Shown piece by piece: positions 42,519 to 51,531 of a stretch of DNA of 64,000 nt. Below the pieces are notes generated by a model that was given only the letters and a program-made list of their open reading frames with translations, made no database searches and was not told where the DNA came from. Origin of the DNA: DATHBD01 sp035296325 (GTDB lineage Bacteria; Actinomycetota; Actinomycetes; Mycobacteriales; Micromonosporaceae); contig DATHBD010000058.1 in the NCBI GenBank assembly GCA_035296325.1, positions 62,001 to 126,000 on the forward strand, given 5' to 3'. Numbering within the stretch: position 1 is the first letter of the stretch; the number at the start of each line of letters is the position of its first letter. Position numbers and translations under genes: made by a program.

Positions 42519-43736
42519 ATGACGGTGAATGGCGAGGACTTCGCGGGGGCACGCGTTCGGTACTGGCGCCAGAAGCGCGGGCTGAGTCAGCAGGTCCTTG
42601 CCGGCCTGTGTGGCCTGACACAGGGGTACATCTCCCAGATCGAGTCCGGCTTACGTGCCATCGACAAGCGCTCCACGCTGGTACGCCTGGCGGACGCGCT
42701 GAGGGTGTCTGTTGCAGACCTGACCGGTCAGCCGTACCCGCCGGAGAGTCCGCACCACGCTCGCGCGTTGACGGCTGTGCCGGACATCCGCGCTGCACTG
42801 ATCGCTCTGGCCTATGTGGATCTGCCCGCGGAGCCGAGCCGTCCGATGGAGGCGGTGCGCGCCGACGTCCGGCAGCTCATGGACTGGCGGCGAACCTGCG
42901 AGTACGCCAACGCGACCGCGCTCATCCCTGGCTTGCTGCGCGACCTGGGCGCAGCGGCCAACAGTTCAAAGGCCTCCGACCGGGACGAAGTGCTGCGGCT
43001 GTTGACGCTGGCCACCTACACGACGGCATTCGTCCTCAGGTATCTCGGCTTTGTGGATCTCTCCCTGGCTGCGGCCGAACGCTGTCACGCGGCGGCTATC
43101 GGCGTGGCCGACCCCGAGTGGACAGGGCTCGCGGAGTTCTCCCGACTCCACACGCTCCCTCCGGAGAGCCGTGCCGTAGGCCGTGGGTTGGCCGCGGTGA
43201 CCGCCGACGCGCTTCAGGGACATCTGGACAGACCTGAGGTCCGGCAGGTGTACGGCATGCTGCACCTGACGTCGGCGTGGGCAGATGCTCTCGCTGGCTC
43301 GCAGGCCGACGCGGAAGCGCACCTGGCGGAAGCGGATGAGGTCGCAGCCTCGCTCGGAGACGAGCCCGGCAACGGTGGGTTCGCGCAGATGTTCTTCGGA
43401 CCCACCAACATCAAACAATGGCGCGCCTCGATCGCGCGTGAGTGCGGCGACGCCGGTAAGGCCGTGGCGTTGGCCAGTCAGATCGACCCGCGGCAGGTTC
43501 ACTCAAGATCGCGCCTGGTGCAGTTCCACATCGAGTATGGGTGCGCCCTCGCGGCTGCCCGCCGGCACGACGCCGAAGCGCTTGTGCAGTTTGTCCACGC
43601 CGAGAGGGTGGCTCCTCAGCGGGTGCGGCTGTCGCCGGTCGTCCGGGACACCATTGGGGCGATGCTCCGTAGGGCTCGCGCCGACGCGGGCGGTACCCAG
43701 CTGCGCGAGTTGGCCGGCCGGATTGGCGTCGCCTGA
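42519..43736 (+). CDS. XRE-family regulator with C-terminal helical repeat domain
   Basis: A 405-residue protein. An N-terminal HTH (about 9-68: ARVRYWRQKRGLSQQVLAG, TQGYISQIESGLRAIDKRST) precedes about 330 residues of helical, TPR-like sequence. Large XRE proteins of this kind are numerous in Micromonospora and Streptomyces and usually govern adjacent small genes. Here a perfect palindrome starts 3 bases after its stop, and two small Cys-rich genes follow. Codon use has more A/T-ending codons than the core genes around it, fitting an accessory insertion between rumA-like and dxs. Confidence 0.85.
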   Translation: MTVNGEDFAGARVRYWRQKRGLSQQVLAGLCGLTQGYISQIESGLRAIDKRSTLVRLADALRVSVADLTGQPYPPESPHHARALTAVPDIRAALIALAYVDLPAEPSRPMEAVRADVRQLMDWRRTCEYANATALIPGLLRDLGAAANSSKASDRDEVLRLLTLATYTTAFVLRYLGFVDLSLAAAERCHAAAIGVADPEWTGLAEFSRLHTLPPESRAVGRGLAAVTADALQGHLDRPEVRQVYGMLHLTSAWADALAGSQADAEAHLAEADEVAASLGDEPGNGGFAQMFFGPTNIKQWRASIARECGDAGKAVALASQIDPRQVHSRSRLVQFHIEYGCALAAARRHDAEALVQFVHAERVAPQRVRLSPVVRDTIGAMLRRARADAGGTQLRELAGRIGVA

Positions 43737-43738
43737 TC

Positions 43739-43761
43739 CTCCATTACCGCTCGTAATGGAG
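43739..43761. promoter_or_regulatory. Palindrome CTCCATTAC-N5-GTAATGGAG, operator or terminator
   Basis: Perfect 9-bp arms flank CGCTC. It begins right after the XRE stop and 102 bases before the next small gene. Its AT-rich inner arms stand out in GC-rich DNA, more like an operator than a terminator. The XRE protein is the obvious candidate ligand. Confidence 0.55.
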
Positions 43762-43862
43762 CGCCTACCACCCGGCCGTAGGTTCGGAGCGGGCGCGGCG
43801 GCTGGAGGAACCCTCGTAGGCCTGGCCGCCGCGTCGTTACGGAGCTATCCGAGAGGCGGGCG

Positions 43863-44027
43863 ATGCGGCCTTTGGTTCACTATCCCGGTGAGGCCCGCTG
43901 GTGGCGTCGGCAGCGCTGTGTCTGCGGCGTACTCCTGTGGCGTTGCCCGGACTGGCGCGAGACGCTCGACCACCAGATCGCCGCGAGTAAGAGCCTTGCC
44001 GACCCGTACCGGCCGGGTTCCCGATGA
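43863..44027 (+). CDS. Small Cys/Trp-rich protein of the XRE cassette
   Basis: A 54-residue frame: MRPLVHYPGEARWWRRQRC, then VCGVLLWRCPDWRE and a hydrophilic tail. The CxC...C pattern suggests a metal site. It is supported by overlap of its TGA with the next ATG (ATGA) and by the same WWRRQRC-CG-WRCP style in other Micromonosporaceae, recalled without a search. GAGAGGCGGGCG precedes the ATG, a moderate ribosome site. No function is known. Confidence 0.6.
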   Translation: MRPLVHYPGEARWWRRQRCVCGVLLWRCPDWRETLDHQIAASKSLADPYRPGSR

Positions 44028-44368
44028 GCCGCGATATTCCGCACCGCTCGGAGTACCCGTACGACCCGCCTTCCCCGGGGGTGCACATGCCGATGACGCC
44101 GACCTGGACCTGCACCGGGTGCATGGGGCCGTGGCCGTGCGGGACGAAGCGCCGTCGGCTCCTGACCGAGTATGCGGACGCGCCGCTGTCGCTGTACCTG
44201 CTGATGGCGATGCGGCTCACGGACGCTGCGGGCGACCTGCCCCATGTCCCGGCCGGTGAGCTGTACGCCAGATTTCTGGGATGGGTACGCGAGGGCCAGC
44301 AAGCGCCACCCGCGACACGCCAGGTCGACACGCCGGGTGCCTCGACGCCATGCGAGTTGTGCACCTAA
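44024..44368 (+). CDS. Small protein of the XRE cassette with CxxCx5C motif
   Basis: A 114-residue protein beginning MSRDIPHRSEYPYDPPSPG, then the likely metal motif TWTCTGCMGPWPC, a helix (RRRLLTEYADAPLSLYLLMAMRLTDAA) and HVPAGELYARFLGWVRE. Similar proteins beside XRE genes in Micromonospora are sometimes labelled flavin reductase, which nothing here supports. It is translationally coupled to the 54-residue gene. Two more Cys lie in the C-terminal PCELCT. Confidence 0.72.
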   Translation: MSRDIPHRSEYPYDPPSPGVHMPMTPTWTCTGCMGPWPCGTKRRRLLTEYADAPLSLYLLMAMRLTDAAGDLPHVPAGELYARFLGWVREGQQAPPATRQVDTPGASTPCELCT

Positions 44369-44493
44369 TGGCGCCCGCATTCGGTACTTCACCTGCATGT
44401 CGACGCGGCCCTCGGCGTGTCGTGGACGGCGTGTGGGGGTGGGCGGGCCGCGGCCCGGTCGTTCGGCCGGGCTGCGGGGGTGCGCGGCCCGGA

Positions 44494-44499
44494 TAGACT
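44494..44499 (+). promoter_or_regulatory. -10-like TAGACT before dxs
   Basis: TAGACT ends 8 bases before ATG 44508. There is no ribosome site, so a leaderless dxs transcript is likely. Confidence 0.5.
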
Positions 44500-44507
44500 G
44501 GCCGCTT

Positions 44508-46484
44508 ATGAGCGCTGACGCAGCCCCGGGTACGTTCGGTTCGCTGATCGACACGGTGCGTAGCCCGGCAGATCTGAAGCACCTGTCGCCGGCGCAGCTG
44601 GGGTTGCTGGCCGCCGAGATCCGCGACTTCCTGGTGGCGAAGGTCTCCCGGACCGGTGGCCACCTCGGTCCCAACCTGGGCGTGGTGGAGGTCACCCTCG
44701 CGCTGCACCGGGTGTTCGATTCACCGCGGGACCGGATTCTGTTCGATACCGGGCACCAGGCATACGTCCACAAAATCGTTACCGGTCGCCAGGACGCCTT
44801 CGACCTGCTCCGCCAGCGTGGCGGCCTCAGTGGCTACCCGAGTCAGGCGGAGAGCGAGCACGACCTGATCGAGAACTCGCACGCCTCCACCGCGCTGTCC
44901 TACGCCGACGGCCTGGCCAAGGCGTACGCCCTGCGCGGCGAGCCGCGCCACGTGGTGGCCGTGGTCGGCGACGGGGCGCTGACCGGCGGCATGTGCTGGG
45001 AGGCGATCAACAACATCGCCGGCGCGAAGAATCCGCTGGTCATCGTGGTGAATGACAACGGCCGGTCGTACGCGCCGACGATCGGCGGGTTCGCCGACCA
45101 CCTCGCGGTGCTGCGGCTCAACCCCGGCTACGAGAAGCTGCTCGACGTCGTCAAGGACTCGCTCGGGCGCACGCCGCTGGTCGGCGGCCCGCTCTACGAG
45201 GTGCTGCACGCCGTCAAGAAGGGCATGAAGGACGCGATCGCCCCGCAGGCGATGTTCGAGGATCTCGGCATCAAGTACGTCGGGCCGGTGGACGGGCACG
45301 ATGTCGAGGCGATGGAGGCGGCGCTGCGGCGGGCCCGGGGCTTCGGCGGCCCGGTGATCGTGCACGCGGTGACCCGCAAGGGGTACGGCTACCGCCCGGC
45401 CATGGAGGACGAGGCGGACTGCCTGCACGGCCCCAGCAGCGCGTTCGATGTGGAGACCGGCAAGCTGCTCGCCCCGGCCGCGGTCAAGTGGACGAACGTC
45501 TTCGCCGACGAGCTCGTGGCGCTCGCCGACGAGCGGCCCGACATCGTGGGGATCACCGCGTCGATGGCGGAGCCCACCGGCATCGCGAAGCTCGCCCGCA
45601 AGTACCCGGACCGGGTGTACGACGTGGGCATCGCGGAGCAGCACGCGGCCACGTCGGCGGCTGGCCTGGCCCTGGGTGGCCTGCACCCCGTCGTGGCCGT
45701 CTACGCCACGTTCCTCAACCGGGCCTTCGACCAGGTGCTGCTCGATGTCGCCATGCACCGGCTGCCGGTCACGTTCGTGCTGGACCGCGCCGGGATCACC
45801 GGGCCGGACGGGCCGAGCCACTACGGCATCTGGGACATGGCCGTGTTCGGGACGGTGCCCGGCCTGCGCATCGCCGCGCCGCGCGACGCCGCCACGCTGC
45901 GTGCCGAGCTGCGCGAGGCGGTGGGCATCGAAGACGGCCCGACCATCGTGCGCTTCCCGACCGGGGCGGTGCCCGCCGATCTGCCCGCCATCGACCGGAT
46001 CGGTGGCATCGAGGGTGCTGGCGGCATCGATGTGCTCTTCCGCGGCGGGCGCCGCGATGTGCTGCTGGTCGGCGTGGGTGCCTTCGCGCACCTGGCGGTC
46101 GACGTCGCGGCCCGGCTCGCCGAGCAGGGGTACGGGGTGACCGTGGTGGATCCGCGCTGGGTCAGGCCGGTGCCGGTGGAGCTCGTCGGGCTGTCCGGCG
46201 AGTACCGGCTGGTGGTGACCGTCGAGGACGGCGTACGCACCGGTGGTGTGGGCGACGCCCTGGCCAAGGCGATGCGTGACGCGGACGTGGATGTCCCGCT
46301 GCGCGACATCGGCGTGCCGCTGGACTGGCATCCGCACGGCAAGCGTACGGAGATCCTTGCTGATCTTGGACTGACGCCGCAGGATGTGGCGCGCCGCGTC
46401 ACGGAGTGGATGAGCCGCCTGGACGCGCGGGCCCCGGCCGCACCGCCCCGATCACTGGTGCCCGGCCCGGCCCCGCGCCGCTGA
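44508..46484 (+). CDS. dxs: 1-deoxy-D-xylulose-5-phosphate synthase Dxs
   Basis: A 658-residue thiamine-diphosphate enzyme, first step of the MEP isoprenoid pathway (pyruvate plus glyceraldehyde 3-phosphate). Visible: GGHLGPNLGVVEVT, the ThDP motif GDGALTGGMCWEAINN, NDNGRSYAPTIGG, the pyrimidine-domain catalytic Glu in YDVGIAEQHA, and the C-terminal transketolase domain. The start fits the TAGACT element. It is complete. The first of two PQQ-like genes begins 3 bases after its stop and may be cotranscribed. Confidence 0.97.
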   Translation: MSADAAPGTFGSLIDTVRSPADLKHLSPAQLGLLAAEIRDFLVAKVSRTGGHLGPNLGVVEVTLALHRVFDSPRDRILFDTGHQAYVHKIVTGRQDAFDLLRQRGGLSGYPSQAESEHDLIENSHASTALSYADGLAKAYALRGEPRHVVAVVGDGALTGGMCWEAINNIAGAKNPLVIVVNDNGRSYAPTIGGFADHLAVLRLNPGYEKLLDVVKDSLGRTPLVGGPLYEVLHAVKKGMKDAIAPQAMFEDLGIKYVGPVDGHDVEAMEAALRRARGFGGPVIVHAVTRKGYGYRPAMEDEADCLHGPSSAFDVETGKLLAPAAVKWTNVFADELVALADERPDIVGITASMAEPTGIAKLARKYPDRVYDVGIAEQHAATSAAGLALGGLHPVVAVYATFLNRAFDQVLLDVAMHRLPVTFVLDRAGITGPDGPSHYGIWDMAVFGTVPGLRIAAPRDAATLRAELREAVGIEDGPTIVRFPTGAVPADLPAIDRIGGIEGAGGIDVLFRGGRRDVLLVGVGAFAHLAVDVAARLAEQGYGVTVVDPRWVRPVPVELVGLSGEYRLVVTVEDGVRTGGVGDALAKAMRDADVDVPLRDIGVPLDWHPHGKRTEILADLGLTPQDVARRVTEWMSRLDARAPAAPPRSLVPGPAPRR

Positions 46485-46487
46485 ACC

Positions 46488-47921
46488 GTGCTCCCGCTGC
46501 GTCCGCGGGAGGGCGGCGCCTCACCGCGCGAGTCCTCCCCGTCCGGCCCGTGGTCCGCGGCGCCGCCGGTGATCGAGTTGGACGTCTCGATCGAGTGGGA
46601 GCCGCCTGAGGACCAGCGTGGCCTGTCGGCACCGTACCGGCGGTGGTTCGCGGCGGTGCTCGTGGTGCTTGCCGTGCTGGTCACGATGAGCAGCGCGGCC
46701 GCGGGACGGTCGATGGCTCCGGTGTTCCGGCTCCCGTACGCGGCCAGTCAGCTCGTGAGTGCACCAGGCGTGCTTGTCGCGTTGCTGCGGGCCGGCACCG
46801 CCCAGGCGCAGGTCCGGGCGTACCGACTGTCGGATTTCACCGTGGCGTGGGCGGTGCCGGTAGCCGGGGACCACCTGGAGGTTATCGGCGACGACACCGT
46901 CGTGGTGCTGAGGTACGCTGCCGCGCAGCGGGGCTCCCAGGCGCTCGACGCCGGCACCGGACGGGAACTGTGGCAGTGGCCGAACGCCGTCGTCATCGGA
47001 GCGGCCGGCGACCGGGCCGTGCTGCACGAGGCCCCGGAAGGGGCCGGGGACCTGCTCGGTGGGCGGGCCTGGTCACCCGGCGGAGCGGCCGGCCAGATGC
47101 TGTCGGTGCAGCGGCGGACCGGCCGGGTGCACTGGTCGGTGCCGATCGGGGGTAGCACCATGGCGCACCCCATCGTCCGTGCCGAAGGACGGGAGCTGAC
47201 CGCGCTGGTGGAAGTCGACGCGGACGGCCAGATCCGGATCCGGGACCCCGGCACGGGCGTCGTGCGGTCCGCCACGGTCGTTGCGCCACAAGCCCGGTTC
47301 GGCTCTGTTGCCGTGGTGGGCGACGTCGTCGTGCTCAGCCCCCGTTGGCTCGGCGTGCCCGACCGCCAGCCGTCCAGCGCCTTCGGGCTGTCCGACGGTC
47401 GGGCGCTGTGGCGGCGCGATGGCGGGTCGGACAGTTTCCTGCGCGGCTGCGGGCCCTGGTTCTGCGACACCGGGGCCGGCGGCATGGCCTCGATCGACCC
47501 GCTCACCGGTGCGACCCGGTGGCGGCTGCCCGACTGGCAGGCGTGGTTCTCGGTGGTGGGTGGCCGCACCGTGCTGGTCCGGAGCAGTGTGACGGCTTGG
47601 CCGCCGGGGCAGCGGGACGGCCACGGCCCGGTCCTCGCGGTCGTGGACGTGGCCACCGGTCGGATCCAGCACGAGGTCGCCGGCTGGATGTCCGCGGGTG
47701 ACGTGCTGCCCACCGGCGCTCAAGTGGTGGCGCAGGTGGAACAGGGCGGCCGCGGCCGCGTGGGCGTACTCGACGTGGCCAGCGGGCGGGTGTCCCTGGT
47801 CGGCACGGTCACCGGATGGTCCTGGGCGGAGGGCATCGGCACCAACTGCCTGATGGCCGCTGAGCACCTGGCTTGCTGGACCGGACACGAGACGGCGGTG
47901 TGGCGGCGTGGCGACGCGTGA
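46488..47921 (+). CDS. Membrane-anchored PQQ-like beta-propeller protein, copy 1
   Basis: A 477-residue protein. The N-terminal cytoplasmic part contains PPVIELDVSIEWEPPE. One membrane helix follows at about 55-75 (FAAVLVVLAVLVTMSSAAA). The external domain carries repeats of the type LDAGTGRELWQW, VQRRTGRVHWSV, GLSDGRALWRRD and DPLTGATRWRLPD, as in PQQ/BamB-like propellers. There is no enzyme signature, so a binding or sensing role is more likely than PQQ catalysis. It is paralogous to the next gene, which overlaps it by 14 bases. Confidence 0.8.
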   Translation: MLPLRPREGGASPRESSPSGPWSAAPPVIELDVSIEWEPPEDQRGLSAPYRRWFAAVLVVLAVLVTMSSAAAGRSMAPVFRLPYAASQLVSAPGVLVALLRAGTAQAQVRAYRLSDFTVAWAVPVAGDHLEVIGDDTVVVLRYAAAQRGSQALDAGTGRELWQWPNAVVIGAAGDRAVLHEAPEGAGDLLGGRAWSPGGAAGQMLSVQRRTGRVHWSVPIGGSTMAHPIVRAEGRELTALVEVDADGQIRIRDPGTGVVRSATVVAPQARFGSVAVVGDVVVLSPRWLGVPDRQPSSAFGLSDGRALWRRDGGSDSFLRGCGPWFCDTGAGGMASIDPLTGATRWRLPDWQAWFSVVGGRTVLVRSSVTAWPPGQRDGHGPVLAVVDVATGRIQHEVAGWMSAGDVLPTGAQVVAQVEQGGRGRVGVLDVASGRVSLVGTVTGWSWAEGIGTNCLMAAEHLACWTGHETAVWRRGDA

Positions 47922-49473
47922 CCCCAGGCCGGCCGGCGACCGGTCGCCCGGGCCTTCCGGCAGCGGCGCCGCCGGCACGTCGGCCGAGCCGCGGGTGATC
48001 GAACTGGATGTCTCAGCCGAATGGGAGCCACCGCGGCGCCGGCCGGTGATCCGGACGTCGGGCGCGCGGTTGCCCGGCGCGCGGTTGCCCGGCGCCCGGT
48101 TGCCCGGCGCGCGGTGGCTGGCGGTCGTCGCCGGAGTGCTGGCGGTGCTCGCCACGATGGGCGGCTCCGCCCCGGCGCGCTCGCTTGATCCGGTGTTCCG
48201 GCTGTCGGCCGACGTCCGGCAACTCGTCGCTGCCCCGGGGCTGCTCGTGGCGCTCGTGCAGAGCGTCGGCACGGATCCCGTGGTTCGCGCATACCGGCTG
48301 GGCGACTTCAGCCTGGCGTGGCAGACGTCGGTGGAGGGAAACCACATCTGGGCCATGGCCGACAGCCTGGTGATCGAACAGCAGTCCGCTCAGGGGACGC
48401 CTGAGCTGCACGTCCTCGACGCGGCAACCGGGCGTGAACGCTGGCATCGGCGGCAGAGCAGCGCACTGGGCGGAATCGGCGACCTCATGGTGCTGCTGGA
48501 GGGTCTCCCGACGGGAGATTCGTTGGCCCCCGAGGGCCGGGTCGCCCCAGCGGAGGTCGGCACGAACGACGGGGCCGAATCCTTCCTCGGTGTGGACCGG
48601 CGTACCGGCGAGGTTCGCTGGGCAGCGCAGCTCCGCCCGGGCGCCTCGATGCAGACGGCGTCGAGCCCTGACCGGGGAGAGCTGACCGCGCTGATCGAGG
48701 TCGATCGCGATGGCGGGATCCGGGCACGCGATCCGGCCACCGGAGCGCTCCGGTCCTCCGCCCGGCTGCCGCCGGGGACCGACCCGGACACGGTCATGGT
48801 GTTGCACGATCTCGTCTTCGCCGCGTCCGGCGGCGATCCGTCCGGCGGCGATCAGAACGGCGGCGATCAGCACGAGGTGCCGCCCCCGATGCGGGCCTAC
48901 GACCTCGCCGATGGGCGGCTGCGCTGGGAGCGCGCTGCCTCACCGACGAACGTCGTGACCGCGTGCGGGCGCTGGATCTGCATGGCCGGCGCCGGTACCG
49001 AGATGGTGGACCCGGCCACCGGGCGGACGCGGTGGCGCGCCGACGTGTGGCACGGCGACGGCGTCGACGTGTGGCACGGCTACAACGTCGTCGCGGACCG
49101 CACCGTCGTGGTGCGGGGGCGGCCGGACGACTTCCCCCCGGAGCGGTCGGAGGCCCAGGCGACCGTGCGACCCACCCTCGCCGTCATCGACATGCCCACC
49201 GGGCGGGTCCAGCACGAGGTGCAGGGTTGGGAACCGACGAGCGACGTGCTGCCCGGCGGTCGACAACTGGTCGGGCAGGCAGATCGGCAGGGTCACGCCC
49301 GGCTCGCGGCGCTGGACCTCGCGAGTGGGCGGGTGTTGCTGATAGGCACGGTCACCGTGTGGTCCGGTGGCGTCGACGCGGAGGTGGAGTGCCTGCTCCT
49401 GGAGCGGCACGCGGCGTGCCAGGCCGGGCTGGAGATGGCTGTGTGGCGCCTTCCGCCCGGCCCGGACTGGTGA
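47908..49473 (+). CDS. Membrane-anchored PQQ-like beta-propeller protein, copy 2
   Basis: A 521-residue paralogue of the preceding protein: RVIELDVSAEWEPP, a repeat-encoded GARLP segment, a membrane helix (about 71-90), VFRLSADVRQLVAAPGLLVAL, and propeller repeats (LDAATGRERWHR, VDRRTGEVRWAA, DPATGRTRWRA). An inserted SGGDPSGGDQNGGDQ loop breaks one blade. It is followed after 70 bases by a response regulator and histidine kinase, so the four genes may act together; that is inference. The GTG start overlaps copy 1. Confidence 0.8.
   Translation: MATRDPRPAGDRSPGPSGSGAAGTSAEPRVIELDVSAEWEPPRRRPVIRTSGARLPGARLPGARLPGARWLAVVAGVLAVLATMGGSAPARSLDPVFRLSADVRQLVAAPGLLVALVQSVGTDPVVRAYRLGDFSLAWQTSVEGNHIWAMADSLVIEQQSAQGTPELHVLDAATGRERWHRRQSSALGGIGDLMVLLEGLPTGDSLAPEGRVAPAEVGTNDGAESFLGVDRRTGEVRWAAQLRPGASMQTASSPDRGELTALIEVDRDGGIRARDPATGALRSSARLPPGTDPDTVMVLHDLVFAASGGDPSGGDQNGGDQHEVPPPMRAYDLADGRLRWERAASPTNVVTACGRWICMAGAGTEMVDPATGRTRWRADVWHGDGVDVWHGYNVVADRTVVVRGRPDDFPPERSEAQATVRPTLAVIDMPTGRVQHEVQGWEPTSDVLPGGRQLVGQADRQGHARLAALDLASGRVLLIGTVTVWSGGVDAEVECLLLERHAACQAGLEMAVWRLPPGPDW
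48061..48120 (+). repeat. Tandem 15-bp repeat in the second PQQ-like gene
   Basis: Three units of GGCGCGCGGTTGCCC (third with one change) and a partial fourth encode repeated GARLP just before the membrane helix. The copy number could vary between strains without a frameshift. Confidence 0.85.
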
Positions 49474-49543
49474 GCCTCCGCTAGCGTGGCTCTCGCGGAC
49501 CTCACGTGCCGACGCCGGAGCTTCGCGGAGGGGGTGACCAGCA

Positions 49544-50212
49544 GTGCGGGTACTCGTGGTCGAAGACGAACGCAACCTGTGCGACGCCATCGCGCGTGGA
49601 TTGCGCCGGTACGGGATGGCCGTCGACGTGGCGTACGACGGTGCGGAGGGGCACGAGATGGCCATGGTCACCCGGTACGACGTGGTGGTGCTCGACCGGG
49701 ATCTGCCAAGCGTGCACGGCGACGACATCTGCGCGGACCTGGTGGCTTCCGGGGCGCTCACCCGGGTGTTGATGCTCACCGCCAGCGGCAGCGTCGCGGA
49801 GCGGGTGGAGGGTCTGCAGATGGGCGCGGACGACTACCTGTCCAAGCCGTTCGCCTTCGACGAGTTGGTGGCGCGGGTGCAGGCACTGGGTCGGCGCGCC
49901 ACCCCGGCGTCGCCGCCGGTGCTGCAGGCGGCCGACCTCGCGCTCGACCCGGCGCGCCGGGTGGCGACCCGGGCGGGGGAGCCGCTGGACCTCACCCGCA
50001 AGGAGTTCGGCCTGCTGGAGGAGCTGCTGAAGGCGCGCGGGGCGGTCGTGTCGAGCGAGGAACTGCTGGAGCGGGTGTGGGACGCCAACGCCGACCCGTT
50101 CACCACGACGGTTCGGGTGACCATGATGACGCTACGCAGGAAACTTGGCGATCCACCGCTGATCGAGACGGTGGTCGGCGTCGGCTACCGGTTCCGGGAG
50201 CTGTCCTCATGA
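49544..50212 (+). CDS. OmpR-family response regulator
   Basis: A 222-residue regulator. The receiver domain has E7-D8, the phosphorylated D51 (VVVLDRDLP), T79 (MLTASG) and K101 (SKPF); the winged-helix DNA-binding domain follows (about 125-220, LTRKEFGLLEELLKARG to VGVGYRFRE). GGGGGTGA precedes the GTG. Its stop overlaps the kinase ATG. The target genes are unknown; the two PQQ-like genes upstream and pyrE or the M23 gene downstream are near. Confidence 0.94.
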   Translation: MRVLVVEDERNLCDAIARGLRRYGMAVDVAYDGAEGHEMAMVTRYDVVVLDRDLPSVHGDDICADLVASGALTRVLMLTASGSVAERVEGLQMGADDYLSKPFAFDELVARVQALGRRATPASPPVLQAADLALDPARRVATRAGEPLDLTRKEFGLLEELLKARGAVVSSEELLERVWDANADPFTTTVRVTMMTLRRKLGDPPLIETVVGVGYRFRELSS

Positions 50213-51435
50213 CCGTCTACGGCGCCCGGCCGCCGCGCTGGTCCCGGCCGACCCTGCGGCTGCGCCTCACCCTGCTCAGCGGCGTCCTGCTGCTCGCCGT
50301 CGGCGGTGTGCTGCTGATCCTCGCGTGGATCCTGATCGGTGACGCGGTGCACCCGCAGAACGAGCTGAGGCACGGAACCGTGGTGCAACTGGCCGACGGT
50401 CGGGAGGTCGAGGCCGGTGTTTGGCAGGCCGGCGTGGAGTCCGATGCACGCCGCTCGCTCGCGATGCGCGGCGGCCTCGGGCTGCTTGGCGTCGGTGCGA
50501 TCGGTGTGGTCATCGCGTACCTGGTCACTGGCCGTGCGCTGCGTCCGCTGCACCGGGTGACCGCGATGGCGCGGCGGCTCTCCGGGGAAACGCTCGACGA
50601 ACGGATCAACTACGACGGGCCGGACGACGAGGTCGCTGAGCTGGCCGGCACGTTCGACGCCATGCTGGACCGGATCGCCGCTGCGTTCGACAGCCAGAAG
50701 CGCTTCGTCGCCAACGCGTCGCACGAGCTGCGCACGCCGTTGGCCGTGATGCGGACCGAGGTTGATGTGACCATGAGCGATCCGGACGCCGACGTGGCCG
50801 AGTTCCGGCGAATGTGCACAGTGGTCTCCGACGCTTCCATGCGGGCGAACGCGCTGGTCGACGCGTTGCTCCTGCTGGCCCGTACCGAGGCGCAGGCCGG
50901 CCGGCGGCTGGTCCGCAAGGTCCCCGCGGATCTCACCGCCGGTGTGGCCGCGGCACTGTCGGCGATGGGGGCCGAGGCCAGGCGGCTCAACCTGGACGTG
51001 CAGAGCGACCTGCGACCGGCGCCGGTGGTCGGTGATCCCCGCCTGCTCGACCGCCTGGCCGGCAACCTGATCGAGAACGCGGTCCGCTACAACCACCTCG
51101 GCGGCTGGGTCCAGGTGCGGACCGGCTCCGACGACCGGTCGACCCGGCTGGTGGTCGCGAACACCGGGTTCGAGGTCGAGGCGGCCGACGTGCCGACGCT
51201 GTTCGAGCCGTTCCGGCGCGGCGGTCGCGAGCGGACCGGCGCGCGTGGCTCCGGGCTGGGGCTCTCGATCGTCCGGGCGGTGTGCGAGGCGCACGGCGGC
51301 ACGGTGTCGGCGGTGGCCCGCGCCGGTGGCGGACTCGAGGTCACCGTCACCCTGCCCGCGGCGGCCACCACCCCCCTGCCGACGGGTACCGCCCAGGTGC
51401 GGCCCCCGGCCACGCAGAACCTCACCCCCGCGTAG
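50209..51435 (+). CDS. Sensor histidine kinase (HisKA/HATPase_c)
   Basis: A 408-residue kinase. TM1 is at about 20-44, a short extracytoplasmic loop of about 40 residues follows, then TM2 at about 88-107, HAMP, the dimerisation helix with His172 (NASHELRTPL), and the ATPase domain with N (NLIENAVRYN), G1 and G2 boxes (GARGSGLGLSIV). The loop is too small for a dedicated sensor domain, so it may sense within the membrane or through a partner such as a neighbouring PQQ-like protein. Coupled to the response regulator by ATGA. Confidence 0.94.
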   Translation: MTVYGARPPRWSRPTLRLRLTLLSGVLLLAVGGVLLILAWILIGDAVHPQNELRHGTVVQLADGREVEAGVWQAGVESDARRSLAMRGGLGLLGVGAIGVVIAYLVTGRALRPLHRVTAMARRLSGETLDERINYDGPDDEVAELAGTFDAMLDRIAAAFDSQKRFVANASHELRTPLAVMRTEVDVTMSDPDADVAEFRRMCTVVSDASMRANALVDALLLLARTEAQAGRRLVRKVPADLTAGVAAALSAMGAEARRLNLDVQSDLRPAPVVGDPRLLDRLAGNLIENAVRYNHLGGWVQVRTGSDDRSTRLVVANTGFEVEAADVPTLFEPFRRGGRERTGARGSGLGLSIVRAVCEAHGGTVSAVARAGGGLEVTVTLPAAATTPLPTGTAQVRPPATQNLTPA

Positions 51436-51531
51436 CCCTTCCGCCGACGCCGCTCGGCCGTTGCCGCACCCGCCGCGCCGGGACGACCCCCGCGACAAGG
51501 CCCGAGCCGAGCTGGGCGTCCTGCTCACCCC

